Shown here piece after piece: positions 38,177 through 45,746 of a stretch of 64,000 bases of DNA; the stretch's first letter is position 1, and every line of letters begins with the position of its first letter. The DNA is taken from the NCBI RefSeq assembly GCF_002277955.1, contig NZ_CP018477.1, positions 1,736,001-1,800,000 of the forward strand, given 5' to 3'. The position numbers were made by a program, and so were the translations under genes. This stretch comes from Thermogutta terrifontis. GTDB taxonomy: Bacteria; Planctomycetota; Planctomycetia; Pirellulales; Thermoguttaceae. Under the pieces are notes generated by a model. The model saw only the letters and a list, made by a program, of their open reading frames with translations. It did not search any database and had not been told where the DNA came from.

Positions 38177-38742
38177 GGATTTATTCACAAACCTCGGGGC
38201 AATTTCGTGCTCAGATCTGATGGCGGAAGTGTCACATGGCTGGAGAGTTGAATCCTCCCTGCGGCAAGAAACACTCCGTAATTGCTGGTCACTAGGGACA
38301 TTCCGTGTGGGGCTGATCTGTTAGGTCGCGGCACGGACAAGACTCAGAGATATTGAATCCCCACCTGAAAATTGTTTCGGCGAAAGGATGGACCAAGGGA
38401 CGGTGCTCACAGGGTGGGCGGAATTCTCACTACGAACGGAGGGTCGAGCATAACCGGCTTCAACTTTCCATCCCTCATACTCGAACCGAAAAAGCCTGCT
38501 TGGGCAAACCTCTCACTACTTGGATTTCGCAGTGACCTTTTTCGGTACTGGTCGGACAACGGTTTAATTCTACACTTAGCTGCGACGCCAGAGCAACCAA
38601 CGCGATCTCCGCTATCAGGGGGGTGACCTTCCCAGGGCCTTCACAAAGCCTAAATTCAGAATATCTCTCGGTCTGTCCGCCCTTGCAGGACATGCGGATG
38701 CGGAATCTGGCTCGCGTGTTAATTGACGATCGCCGCGGGGTA
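38177..38742. other. Gap between transporter gene and tmRNA, no gene seen
   Basis: This ~565-bp gap holds no gene I can support: open frames are short and lack good starts. Its last 20 bases contain a TTGACG (38723-38728) that lies only 14 bases from the tmRNA -10 box, so it is at best a weak -35 element. Confidence 0.5.
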
Positions 38743-38748
38743 TATAAT
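38743..38748 (+). promoter_or_regulatory. -10 box of the tmRNA promoter
   Basis: A perfect TATAAT stands 13 bases before the mature tmRNA 5' end. The nearest -35-like hexamer, TTGACG at 38723-38728, gives a short 14-base spacer, so the -35 assignment is uncertain. Confidence 0.55.
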
Positions 38749-38761
38749 AAAGAAGAGCCAT

Positions 38762-39121
38762 GGGGGCGAACTGGACTCGACCGGACAGGTTGAGGTGCCA
38801 GTGGCGTGCCGTGGTTGATCGGTGGCCCACGTTAAAAGCCGATCAAACAATAAGTGCCAACCACAGCTTGGCTCTGGCTGCCTAATCGCAAACGGCAGTC
38901 CCGACTGAGGGCTCTCGTCGGAGGGGCCTGAAAGTCGGCCGACCCTATCCGACTCGTCCCGGGTCACGCCGAGTACGCCCGGGATCAGAACCTGTCCTCG
39001 GCTGGCCGCTGGAGATCCTGTCGGTCGGAAGTTCCGGCGGCGAGATTGCAAAGACCGACTACGCACGTAGAAGCTGGTGCCGAAATGTCACGGGACGCGG
39101 GTTCGATTCCCGCCGCCTCCA
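38762..39121 (+). ncRNA. ssrA: Transfer-messenger RNA (tmRNA)
   Basis: The gene starts with GGGGGCGAACTGGACTCGACC and ends with a T-arm (GCGGG-TTCGATT-CCCGC) and acceptor strand CGCCTCC plus discriminator A. The acceptor arms pair (GGGGGCG with CGCCTCC, one G-U). The tag reading frame is GCC AAC CAC AGC TTG GCT CTG GCT GCC TAA (38856-38885), giving ANHSLALAA after the tRNA-carried Ala, that is AANHSLALAA, close to the classical AANDENYALAA pattern. CCA is not encoded (ATCC follows), so it must be added. tmRNA with SmpB rescues stalled ribosomes and tags proteins for proteolysis. A genomic island is integrated at its 3' end. Confidence 0.96.
39102..39121 (+). other. attL: 3' end of ssrA at island boundary
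   Basis: The T-loop and acceptor of tmRNA form one end of the integrated island. Its last 12 bases, CCGCCGCCTCCA, recur at 52340-52351 together with TTCGA a few bases earlier. The integrase gene ends about 135 bp away. Confidence 0.8.
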
Positions 39122-39235
39122 TCCGGTGTATTTTCACCAAATTGACATACGACGTAAGTTGACGACAGGAAGCGACTTAGGCAATGGTTAGTATTCTGAT
39201 ATGTCATGTCCTGACACCCTCTGGCGTGCATAGAC

Positions 39236-39255
39236 TGCACACCCCCGTGCACACC
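39236..39255 (+). repeat. Candidate integrase arm-type site, left
   Basis: TGCACACCCCCGTGCACACC here differs by one base from 52257-52276, near the other island end, and lies in the same orientation. Each copy contains GTGCACACC or its near-complement. Paired copies close to both att sites suggest binding sites for the integrase or its accessory factor. Confidence 0.6.
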
Positions 39256-40428
39256 TTATTTCCAGGCCTCATGGGCATCTAGCCCGCTCGTTGGAGTCGC
39301 CCATGCTCTCTCCGCTGCATCACGCAAACTGTTCTCCGTTACGTCGATGTAATGGCGATAGGCGATGATGCTGGAATTACCCAGCCACTTGGCCACATGG
39401 GGCAGCGGAAACTGGTGAACCAAGTCGGTTTCGCAGCTCTTGCGGAGTGCGTGGAAAATGTCCGGCCATGGCTCAATCCCGGCCCGCTTCAGAATCTTCG
39501 TGAATGGGACCCGCAAGTTGGCGTTCCTGAATCCCCGGGGAGTCATGGCCCGCTTTCTCCAGGACTCCGGGAAGATGTAACTATCACCGGGCAGCTCCCC
39601 ATCCGCCGTCACCTGGTCCCACACTTCCTGCAGAGCCTTCCTCACCGGGGCGAAAAGCGGGCACCGACGCACGCCCGTCTTCGGTGCCTCGATGACGAAA
39701 TAACCTTCGTCAAAGTGAATGTGTGACCACCGGAGGGCGAAGTGCTCACTCGGGCACCGCAGGCCCGCGTACCGGCACAACACCACAAGCAGCCGCCAAT
39801 AGGCGTTGGGGCATACCGCGAGAACGCGATCAATCTCTTCGGCCGATACGTACCGCCATTTACGCTTCGTCTCGGAGATCCGGTGCGTTACCCACCGGAA
39901 TGGATTCTCCGCAATCAGTTTCAGCCGCACCGCGTGCGTGAAAAACCGCTTCACGTGCCCTAACCGCTTGGCAATTGTCGAATCGCTCAGCCGTCGCACA
40001 TCACGCAACCACTGGCGATAATGCTCTGCCTCCGCGGGGGTGATGTCCGCAATCCGTTTTTCCGCTCCGAAGAAAGCCAGCAGGTCGGCAATACTCCGAC
40101 TCCAGGCATCCCTGGTACCAGTCGGGTAATGCTCATGAATTTTCAGCCAGTCCTCTAGATACTGCTTAAGACTGGCCCGCTGCTTAGCCTCCGCAAGCCC
40201 GCAACTGGCAAGGCGATTGAGCAAGTCGGCATCTAGGCTATCCAGCCAACGTTGAGTTTCCGGATCGAGCGTTAGCCCAAGGCGACGGGCCTCCAATAGC
40301 CGCTCAAAGTACGTGAGAAACCGCTCCGCACTCCGCTTGGATATCTTCCCCAGTGAGAGCGAGCGGCGTTTATCACCGTCAACCCAGAATATGCGGTAGC
40401 CTTTCTTAGACGCGGACAAACTCGCCAT
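39256..40428 (-). CDS. int: Tyrosine recombinase/phage-type integrase
   Basis: A 390-residue site-specific recombinase. The N-terminal part has an arm-binding/core-binding layout (SLKQYLEDWLKIHEHYPTGTRDAW). The catalytic domain has Arg224 (CRYAGLRCPSE), His326 and Arg329 (FHALRKSCETD) and the nucleophile Tyr360 (YRHYIDVT). The usual second His of the GHxxxxxTxxY box is Asn here (WLGNSS), a tolerated substitution. It lies 134 bp from the end of ssrA, which its element uses as attachment site. It is 3 bp from the HTH gene and transcribed with it. A related integrase start is seen at the end of the window. Confidence 0.95.
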   Translation of the reverse strand: MASLSASKKGYRIFWVDGDKRRSLSLGKISKRSAERFLTYFERLLEARRLGLTLDPETQRWLDSLDADLLNRLASCGLAEAKQRASLKQYLEDWLKIHEHYPTGTRDAWSRSIADLLAFFGAEKRIADITPAEAEHYRQWLRDVRRLSDSTIAKRLGHVKRFFTHAVRLKLIAENPFRWVTHRISETKRKWRYVSAEEIDRVLAVCPNAYWRLLVVLCRYAGLRCPSEHFALRWSHIHFDEGYFVIEAPKTGVRRCPLFAPVRKALQEVWDQVTADGELPGDSYIFPESWRKRAMTPRGFRNANLRVPFTKILKRAGIEPWPDIFHALRKSCETDLVHQFPLPHVAKWLGNSSIIAYRHYIDVTENSLRDAAERAWATPTSGLDAHEAWK

Positions 40429-40431
40429 CGC

Positions 40432-40662
40432 TCACACCTTGGCTTGTTCCTCAGCCGCATCGGAAGAATCGCACTCCACCACCTCAAGCCGGAAGTGCCG
40501 CATCAGCTTCTCAATGTTCGTCAGACGCAAGTCACGCCCCGCGATGAAGCGACTCACGGCCGCCCGCGAAACACCGGTCAGATCCGCCACCGCCTGCCAA
40601 GTCAATCCGCTCAACACCAGTTTTTCCATCAGAGCACGTCGAAGCGACTTCCAGCGACGCAT
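40432..40662 (-). CDS. Small helix-turn-helix (XRE-like) regulator
   Basis: A 76-residue DNA-binding protein. The helix-turn-helix is LTWQAVADLTGVSRAAVSRFIAGRD, followed by a short beta/helix tail with an acidic C-terminus. This resembles small phage-type repressors of the XRE family. It is the first gene of a two-gene operon with the integrase (spacing 3 bp), and its promoter carries a palindrome in the spacer, so it probably controls itself and the integrase. An internal ATG at 40629 is possible. Confidence 0.8.
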   Translation of the reverse strand: MRRWKSLRRALMEKLVLSGLTWQAVADLTGVSRAAVSRFIAGRDLRLTNIEKLMRHFRLEVVECDSSDAAEEQAKV

Positions 40663-40708
40663 TCTTTTGACTCCCTTGCAAGGATTCGTGGCTCCAGATC
40701 ACGCCGAC

Positions 40709-40738
40709 AGTATACCGCGATCGCAAGCGATCGTGCAA
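40709..40738 (-). promoter_or_regulatory. Promoter of the HTH-integrase operon with operator-like palindrome
   Basis: On the reverse strand TTGCAC and TATACT are separated by 18 bases, a near-consensus sigma-70 promoter. The spacer contains the inverted repeat CGATCGC-AA-GCGATCG (40718-40733 on the plus strand). A repressor binding there would block both hexamers, which suits autoregulation by the 76-residue HTH protein. The transcription start would be about 40 bases before its ATG. Confidence 0.7.
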
Positions 40739-41087
40739 TAACCCGTCCGGGGGATAAGGAAAAATTTTTGACGCGAGAGCATAGACCCGCCAGCTTCCGT
40801 AGGCCACTACGGGTGGTAGTGATGAGCCGGAGAGCAACAAGATATTGGGCTGCCACTAAGCACCTAGCCCCGCGTTGACGATCGGGGCGTCAAACGGGCG
40901 TTGGCCAGTCCTACCGGAATTCCAACTGACTAGGCGTTGTCGCCGTCACCGCATGATAGACGGCGTCAGCAAGCGTCACGGGATGCTTGACGCGACACAC
41001 GGCGGGGATACACTCATGAGCGTCCACTCCCGTCGCACATCTGAGCCAATGGTGGAAATGTGCAAATAATATGAGCGGTGTACAATA

Positions 41088-41201
41088 ATGATGTGGGCGG
41101 GAGTGGATGAGCCAAAACCCCCTGACGTGCAAGATACCCCAAGCGTTTCTAGCCAACCCCAGGGTGACATTGAGGGGGACGCAAGCGGCGGTTCAGCGTA
41201 A
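41088..41201 (+). CDS. Small ORF of 37 codons upstream of a strong terminator
   Basis: Starting at ATG-ATG the frame reads MMWAGVDEPKPPDVQDTPSV and on to a Gly/Ser-rich end, 37 residues. A -10-like TACAAT lies directly upstream (41081-41086) but no convincing -35 or ribosome binding site is seen. A factor-independent terminator overlaps its end. The transcript may therefore code for a short peptide or be a small regulatory RNA. Its place in an otherwise empty 1.4-kb stretch of the island supports a dedicated unit. Confidence 0.35.
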   Translation: MMWAGVDEPKPPDVQDTPSVSSQPQGDIEGDASGGSA

Positions 41202-41226
41202 CAGTTGAGCCGCCGCTCTCTTTTTT
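41184..41226 (+). terminator. Factor-independent terminator in the island
   Basis: AGCGGCGGTTCA (41184-41195) can pair with TGAGCCGCCGCT (41206-41217) with one G-U pair and a 10-base loop. A run CTCTTTTTT follows. The strong GC stem with U-tract is a textbook intrinsic terminator on the plus strand. Confidence 0.75.
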
Positions 41227-41875
41227 GCCAAGCCGGTCTCGGGTGGGATGCTCTGCGATCGTACTGAAGCTCTCCATGTTCCGCTAACCTGTTGACCTAT
41301 TCTGCATAACCACAAGCCAACGTGTAGGCCTTCTGGACAAAGCCAGTCGTCGTCACGCCATCCACCAACTGGCAATCGAAATGGTGAGGCGTTGCTGGCC
41401 TAGGGCAAAAACACCAGGCACCTTGTAAGTTGTACGCAAAAAGCTAACGCCCCGTATGTGCCCCGCTCATCCTTCCATCGCAACACATCGGGGCTGGTTG
41501 ACTACCGAAAACCAGCTCTTGCGGTCAGCCTGGTGGAAATCGGGTTGCTATGCCACCTAGAGTGTTTGCCCTATGCCGGCTTGAGTAACGGGGGGTAGGG
41601 GGTGGAAAATCTAGGGGCTTCCCCCCAAACCGCAGCGGCACCGGCCCGCACGCAAAGGCAACTTCCGCCCGGGGGTCCCCATGGCCTTTCTCCTCCCTCA
41701 ACCGTCGGTTAGACGCCGTCTAGGGGCGGATAAACGGCCGTAACTGGCCGATAGCCGCTCCGTTTCGGAAGCTCCGAGAGCAGGCCCGCGGGCGATCGCG
41801 AGCTCCCCCGGGTGCGAGCCGTGTTCTGGCCTTGGCACCCGTGGCGGATGGCCTTTTCGGCCACGTAGGGGTGGC
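41227..41875. other. Gene-poor segment of the island
   Basis: No gene is supported. A G-rich motif occurs at about 41589-41626 (GGGGGGTAGGGGGTGG then CTTCCCCCC), which could form a hairpin or G-quadruplex. The gap lies next to the degenerate ParB-like gene and the AAA ATPase gene, so a replication origin is conceivable, but no iterons are visible. Confidence 0.35.
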
Positions 41876-42115
41876 TCATCGGCCCTTCCCGGCCGTTTTT
41901 CCTCCCTCGATCTGTCGCCGCCGTGCGTCTTCTTTGATTTTCTCCACCTCAGCCGCATAATCGCGACAGAAAGGGCGCGCGCGGTGCGGGTCTCCCGTTC
42001 CGCTCGATTCTGAGATTTCCCGGTGATAGGTTCCGGAAACAATTCCGGAACCTTTCGCGGTCGGCAGTCGCCCCGCGGGGGCAGTGCCGCCGAGCTGCCC
42101 GCGGCAGGGAGCCAT
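41876..42115 (-). CDS. Possible small hypothetical protein
   Basis: A 79-residue frame ending in a composition typical of real proteins (FCRDYAAEVEKIKEDARRRQIEGGKTAGKGR). The N-terminal half is Gly/Pro-rich and less convincing, and another frame (41949-42173) starts within the stop region of the degenerate gene upstream. I cannot tell which frame is used, or whether any is. Confidence 0.3.
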   Translation of the reverse strand: MAPCRGQLGGTAPAGRLPTAKGSGIVSGTYHREISESSGTGDPHRARPFCRDYAAEVEKIKEDARRRQIEGGKTAGKGR

Positions 42116-42172
42116 AGCCGACGCTCCGTCGGGTTGTCTTTGTGCAAGCCAGAAAGCTGACGACTCGGCTCA

Positions 42173-42600
42173 TTAGGTTCCTGGACGCTCAAGCGTGAGA
42201 TTAGCCTCGGCAATCCATTCGACCAACTCCGGCCACCGCTCGCGGGGTAGCTTGTACGCGGCGGCAAGATGCTTGGCCTTGTCCGAGAAAATGCGTACTT
42301 CAGTACGCATTTTTTGCAGTAGCACAGCACCTCCGCTGCGTCTCGCAGTTGCCTGATATATGCCTCTGATTTGCCAATCCTCCGAGCGTATTCCCGCAGT
42401 CCTCCCGTGATCCCGCGGCCGCCCCCCGGCAGCCTGTACACCTCGGCGAGGTGCTGGGCCTTATCAGAAAAAGTTCGTGGTCGACCACGAAGTTTTTCAC
42501 AGCAAAGCAGTACCTCGGCGGCGCTTCGCAGCCGCTCATGGACGGCGGCGAAAACGCTCGGCTTTACCGGAAAAAGGTTTGGTCAACCGAACATTTTCTC
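42173..42600 (-). pseudogene. Degenerate ParB-like gene with repeated modules and several frameshifts
   Basis: Joining frames gives repeated modules: LTKPFSGKAERF, then RPRTFSDKAQHLAEVYRLP, an HTH-like LREYARRIGKSEAYIRQL, RDAAEVLCYCKK, then RIFSDKAKHLAAAYKLPRERW followed by ELVEWI. Each junction changes frame: near CGTTTTCGCC at about 42548 and at the A6 run near 42309-42314, where a -1 shift is needed. The frame then ends with TAA at 42173-42175. The HTH segment and the (F)SDKAxHLAxxYxLP module resemble ParB-like regulators of mobile elements, with part of the protein apparently duplicated. It is probably decayed; programmed frameshifting or sequencing errors at homopolymers are alternatives. 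Confidence 0.45.
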
Positions 42601-42704
42601 CGACGCCCCCGCGGGTTTTTCCTTTACGCAAGCCCGCGTAAACTTAATGGCAGAAGCTGAATCGCTTGGCAACACACACCGCACGTGCACGAAAGGGGGC
42701 AGTG

Positions 42705-43535
42705 ATGATCAACGCAATCTTTTCCCTTGGCCGCAGGAACCGCACACAGAGCTGGCTTTGGAGCGGACGGATACCGCTTGGCGGGATTGTGTATCTGATC
42801 GGCGAGAGCGGAGCTGGTAAGAGCATTCTGACGCTGGATTTTGCAACACGAGTAACCACGGGGCGGCGATGGCCGGACGGGGCACGCTGTCCGATGGGCA
42901 ACGTCCTATTGCTGACAAGAAAAGATGACGCTGCCAGTGTTATCCGCCCGCGTCTTGAGGCGATGGCGGCGAATGTGCAAAACGTCGCCTTGATTCAGCA
43001 CGTTGTTTCTCGCACCGCTAACGCGGGGCGGGCTATCACGCTGGCCGATGTGGACGCAATCGAGCGGGCGGTGCGAACAGTCGGAAACGTCCGGCTGGTG
43101 ATTGTGGATCCGATCTACGACTTTTTGCCGCCTGGTGTCGATGTGTACACCGCTCAGGATCTCGGCGACATACTGAAGCCAATCGAATCGCTCGCGAAGC
43201 GTCACCAGTTCACGGTGCTGATTACGGCTTACGGAGCGTATTTCTCCATGGCTGGTTGGAGTCTCGCTGAGTGCTACCTTGTCAGGTTAGGCCACCGGGG
43301 GCAGTGTTTCTGGGGCGTCAACGCTCAGCGGCGGATTATGTTCACGAGCGACTACCGCCACCTGAATGTTGACGAGTCACCGCTGTTCTTCAGCATTGTT
43401 GGTAATCCAGCCCGCGTGCAGTGGGCGGATAGACCGGGAAGCCGGATCGTTCCGATGGATGATCGGGGCGACTGGATGATGAGAGGCGGCGACTGGATGA
43501 TGAGAGGGGACGGCTGGATGATGAAACTGCCCTAA
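42705..43535 (+). CDS. AAA/RecA-like ATPase, RepA-type
   Basis: A 276-residue P-loop ATPase. Walker A is GESGAGKS at residues 33-40 and Walker B is LVIVDP near residue 131. The fold (GGIVYLIGESGAGKS...GNVLLLTRKDD...LVIVDPIYDFLP) matches the AAA_25/RepA group of hexameric replicative helicase-like ATPases on plasmids and phages. The ATG at 42705 follows AAAGGGGG. The C-terminus holds three tandem copies of a GDWMMR-like unit (bases 43470-43530). It is the only clear plus-strand gene of the island and is convergent with the coiled-coil genes. A role in replication or mobilisation of the island is inferred. Confidence 0.8.
   Translation: MINAIFSLGRRNRTQSWLWSGRIPLGGIVYLIGESGAGKSILTLDFATRVTTGRRWPDGARCPMGNVLLLTRKDDAASVIRPRLEAMAANVQNVALIQHVVSRTANAGRAITLADVDAIERAVRTVGNVRLVIVDPIYDFLPPGVDVYTAQDLGDILKPIESLAKRHQFTVLITAYGAYFSMAGWSLAECYLVRLGHRGQCFWGVNAQRRIMFTSDYRHLNVDESPLFFSIVGNPARVQWADRPGSRIVPMDDRGDWMMRGGDWMMRGDGWMMKLP
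43469..43530 (+). repeat. Three tandem copies of a ~21-bp unit in the ATPase gene
   Basis: The unit GACTGGATGATGAGAGG is repeated with small changes (third copy GGCTGGATGATGAAACT). It encodes successive D/G-W-M-M-R/K blocks at the end of the ATPase. Slippage could expand or contract the tail without changing the frame. Confidence 0.75.
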
Positions 43536-43815
43536 CGGGCGAGAAAACAAGAGAAGTGCGGCTGGGGCAATGAACCGCGGGCAGCCCACGCACGCCTTCA
43601 AAGTGCGTCTAAGGGCTGCCCACTCTATCTTGCTAGAGCACGTCAGCCGCCCCGCGGTTGGCATCCTTCCGCACAGAGAGCGGCGTTATTCATCCCAGAG
43701 GCGGAACTCCACCGAGATCATGGCCGGAGAGCCGCACTCCAGGGCACTCGGACGCACCGCCTAGATGAGCGTAAAGCCAAAGAAGCGTTGCCCTCCCGGG
43801 GCGGCAACCCCCAAG

Positions 43816-44286
43816 CTATTGGCCACCCCGGGGCTTTGTCAGCCGTCGCTTGAAAGCCCGGTTGAAGAGCGTCAGAGCGTCCGGAATTTCCTCCGTTAGC
43901 CGTTTGCCCACCCGGGGGTGATGCCGCATCTCCATAACCCGATGCTGACGGAGCTGGTAGCCGCCCCGGGGCAGCCAACCCGTGACTTCCTCGAATTGCC
44001 GCTAAATGCAGACCGTGTTCTTATCCAGCAAGCGTTTCTTAATAGCCTGCAATTGAGCGTCAATTGCCTTGATACGGGCTTCAATTTCCTGAAGCCGCTG
44101 CTCCCCCTGCTTTATTTCCGCCCGGTTGCGGTCGATGTGCTCTTGCAAAACATCCTCACGGGTATTGAGGATCCCGGCCCGGAATTCACGCACCTTGGCC
44201 TCGTTCCATTGTTTCAGCGACTCAAGCCGCTGAGTGAGCACGCACCGCTCGCTAACCAGTGCACCACGTTCGCCGTCGAGTGCCTG
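43816..44286 (-). pseudogene. Continuation of coiled-coil reading frame beyond amber codons
   Basis: After the TAG at 44287-44289 the same frame continues as QALDGERGALVSERCV, LTQRLESLKQWNEAKV, ending KKRLLDKNTVCI, then a second TAG at 44002-44004, then RQFEEVTGWLPRGGYQLRQH and LTEEIPDALTLFNRAFKRR to a TAG at 43816-43818. All three pieces look coding. Internal starts are possible (GTG at 44241), so the pieces may be separate short genes. Otherwise this is one gene with two nonsense codons. Confidence 0.45.
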
Positions 44287-44694
44287 CTACTGCTGGTTTA
44301 ACTCGGGGAACAACGCCAGAAGCTCCTGGAGAGCCTGGCGGCTCTCGGTGAGCGAATACGAAACGCGTCGCAACCGGCGGTTTGTCTCAAGGATCCGCCG
44401 CTCGTATTCCTCTTTCTTGTTCCGGTACGCTTCCCGGAGCTGTTCCAGCTCGGAGTGCAACTTAGCCGCTTCCTTAGACAGCGATGCTTCGGTGAGCACT
44501 TTCTCAATCAATTCCAGCCGCCGTTTTTCCTTGGCAACGTCGGCTTCCAGCTCCGCGGGCGTCCTACCGGCCGCCACCAGCAAGGCCTCCACCTTCTCGC
44601 GATCGACGGTTTTGCCCCGGACAATGTCACAAACTACGCGGCGGTACTGTTCAGCCAGTGACGCTTCTAACTGCTTAGTCAATGCTTCGCTCAT
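44287..44694 (-). CDS. Coiled-coil protein of unknown function
   Basis: A 135-residue, highly charged, mostly helical protein (EASLAEQYRRVVCDIVRG, EADVAKEKRRLELIEKVL, HSELEQLREAYRNKKEEYERR). Such long coiled coils occur in phage scaffolds and plasmid proteins, but no family is evident. The ATG at 44694 follows GGGGG at good spacing. The frame stops at TAG (44287-44289) inside a CAG-CAG-TAG-CAG run and stays open afterwards, so the natural product may once have been longer. It is the fifth gene of the minus-strand island operon. Confidence 0.6.
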   Translation of the reverse strand: MSEALTKQLEASLAEQYRRVVCDIVRGKTVDREKVEALLVAAGRTPAELEADVAKEKRRLELIEKVLTEASLSKEAAKLHSELEQLREAYRNKKEEYERRILETNRRLRRVSYSLTESRQALQELLALFPELNQQ

Positions 44695-44732
44695 AACAAC
44701 CCCCTTTCTTTTCTGGAAAACCCATCACTTCG

Positions 44733-45068
44733 TTACACCAACCGAGTTTTTGCATTCTCGCACGCAGATCCCCCGCGGGCTGTTTCCGTCCGCGGTTGCT
44801 CATCCTTAGCATCTAGGCCCACGAACCGGAAGATTTTCGGCAACCCCGGCTCATCCATCACGCACGCAAATAATGCGTCGAACGATATGAGCTCGACGTC
44901 CTCGTCGCGCGGTGGATACTTCACCCGGACTGTTTTGCTTCGCCCGCACTCCCTACAGGTGCGTCGCACCACAAACTTGCCAACCGGTGTTTCGTGAAAT
45001 TTGCGTGAGCCGCACGTGCACGGCCGTCCGCGAATGATACTGGAGAGTGATTGACGGGTGATTCTCAT
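44733..45068 (-). CDS. Small zinc-ribbon-like protein
   Basis: A 111-residue protein with four cysteines arranged as CTC ... CREC (RPCTCGSRKFHETPVGKFVVRRTCRECGRSKTVRV), consistent with a zinc ribbon. The C-terminal part is acidic and then basic, with no recognised domain. The ATG at 45068 has a perfect AAAGGAGG 5 bases upstream; the longer frame to 45116 is not used. Zinc ribbons of this kind bind nucleic acid or proteins; a role in the island's replication or regulation is only inferred. Confidence 0.65.
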   Translation of the reverse strand: MRITRQSLSSIIRGRPCTCGSRKFHETPVGKFVVRRTCRECGRSKTVRVKYPPRDEDVELISFDALFACVMDEPGLPKIFRFVGLDAKDEQPRTETARGGSACENAKTRLV

Positions 45069-45134
45069 CCTGCCCTCCTTTCGTAAATCAAACTGCCCCG
45101 AGACTTCGGAAAACATCCGATGCTTAACGCTCTG

Positions 45135-45746
45135 TCAAAGCTCTCTGTTATGTTCCACGAGCCGCCTATGGCTGGTGATCCGCCCCGGCTGGCCATGCGA
45201 ATCTTGCTGGTGAGGCTCCGGGGCAGCTCCTGGCGACTTGTTGGCAGCTTTTTCTGCCGCTGCACGCTCAGCGGCCAAGATTTTTCTAGAGCGAGCGGCT
45301 ACCTGTGCCGCCCAACTAGCCCACTCCTCTGGCGGGATCCCGGCGAAGCGGCACGTGTCAACCAATAGAGCCACTGCCTGATCGTGAAATGCATCGTAAA
45401 GTTGCATCAATTCTTCACTGGGCGAAATTGCCCCAACTGGAAGTATGACGTAGCCCGTAGGGTTGAACTCACTTGCCACCAATTGGAGGGAATAGCCAGC
45501 GTCCCAAAGAGCGTAGAGCAGCCGTCGGCCACCATCGCTGTCAGCGTCGTTACCGGGAGCGGCACTGGCTGAATTATGCACCTTTTGTGATCTAAGCCAC
45601 TCAATAATTTCTGATTTATGCCGCCTCAGCCAGTCAGTCTCTTGGGGGGTTAGAGTGCCCCTTTTATAGTGCACTTTCAGTTGTCCGTCGACCAGACTGA
45701 AAGATACCCCTTTAGCGGCAAGTGTCGTCAAAGTGATGTCACTCAT
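45135..45746 (-). CDS. TubC_N-like domain protein of the replication operon
   Basis: A 203-residue protein. The first ~55 residues (TLAAKGVSFSLVDGQLKVHYKRGTLTPQETDWLRRHKSEIIEWL) match the TubC N-terminal docking-domain type, a small alpha/beta module that also appears at the start of primase-like proteins in mobile elements. The rest is helical without a known domain. The ATG at 45746 overlaps the stop of the DUF3631 ATPase gene by 4 bases (ATGA), pointing to translational coupling. It probably assists that ATPase. Confidence 0.7.
   Translation of the reverse strand: MSDITLTTLAAKGVSFSLVDGQLKVHYKRGTLTPQETDWLRRHKSEIIEWLRSQKVHNSASAAPGNDADSDGGRRLLYALWDAGYSLQLVASEFNPTGYVILPVGAISPSEELMQLYDAFHDQAVALLVDTCRFAGIPPEEWASWAAQVAARSRKILAAERAAAEKAANKSPGAAPEPHQQDSHGQPGRITSHRRLVEHNREL

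Noticed and set aside
41698-42441. 247-residue frame through the degenerate region
   Set aside because: Only the first ~40 residues are convincing; after the A6 run the true frame continues in another register.
43816-44694. Whole-element recoding of TAG to Gln
   Set aside because: At least one other island gene ends at TAG and no TAG-reading tRNA is seen in the window; only two in-frame sites support it.
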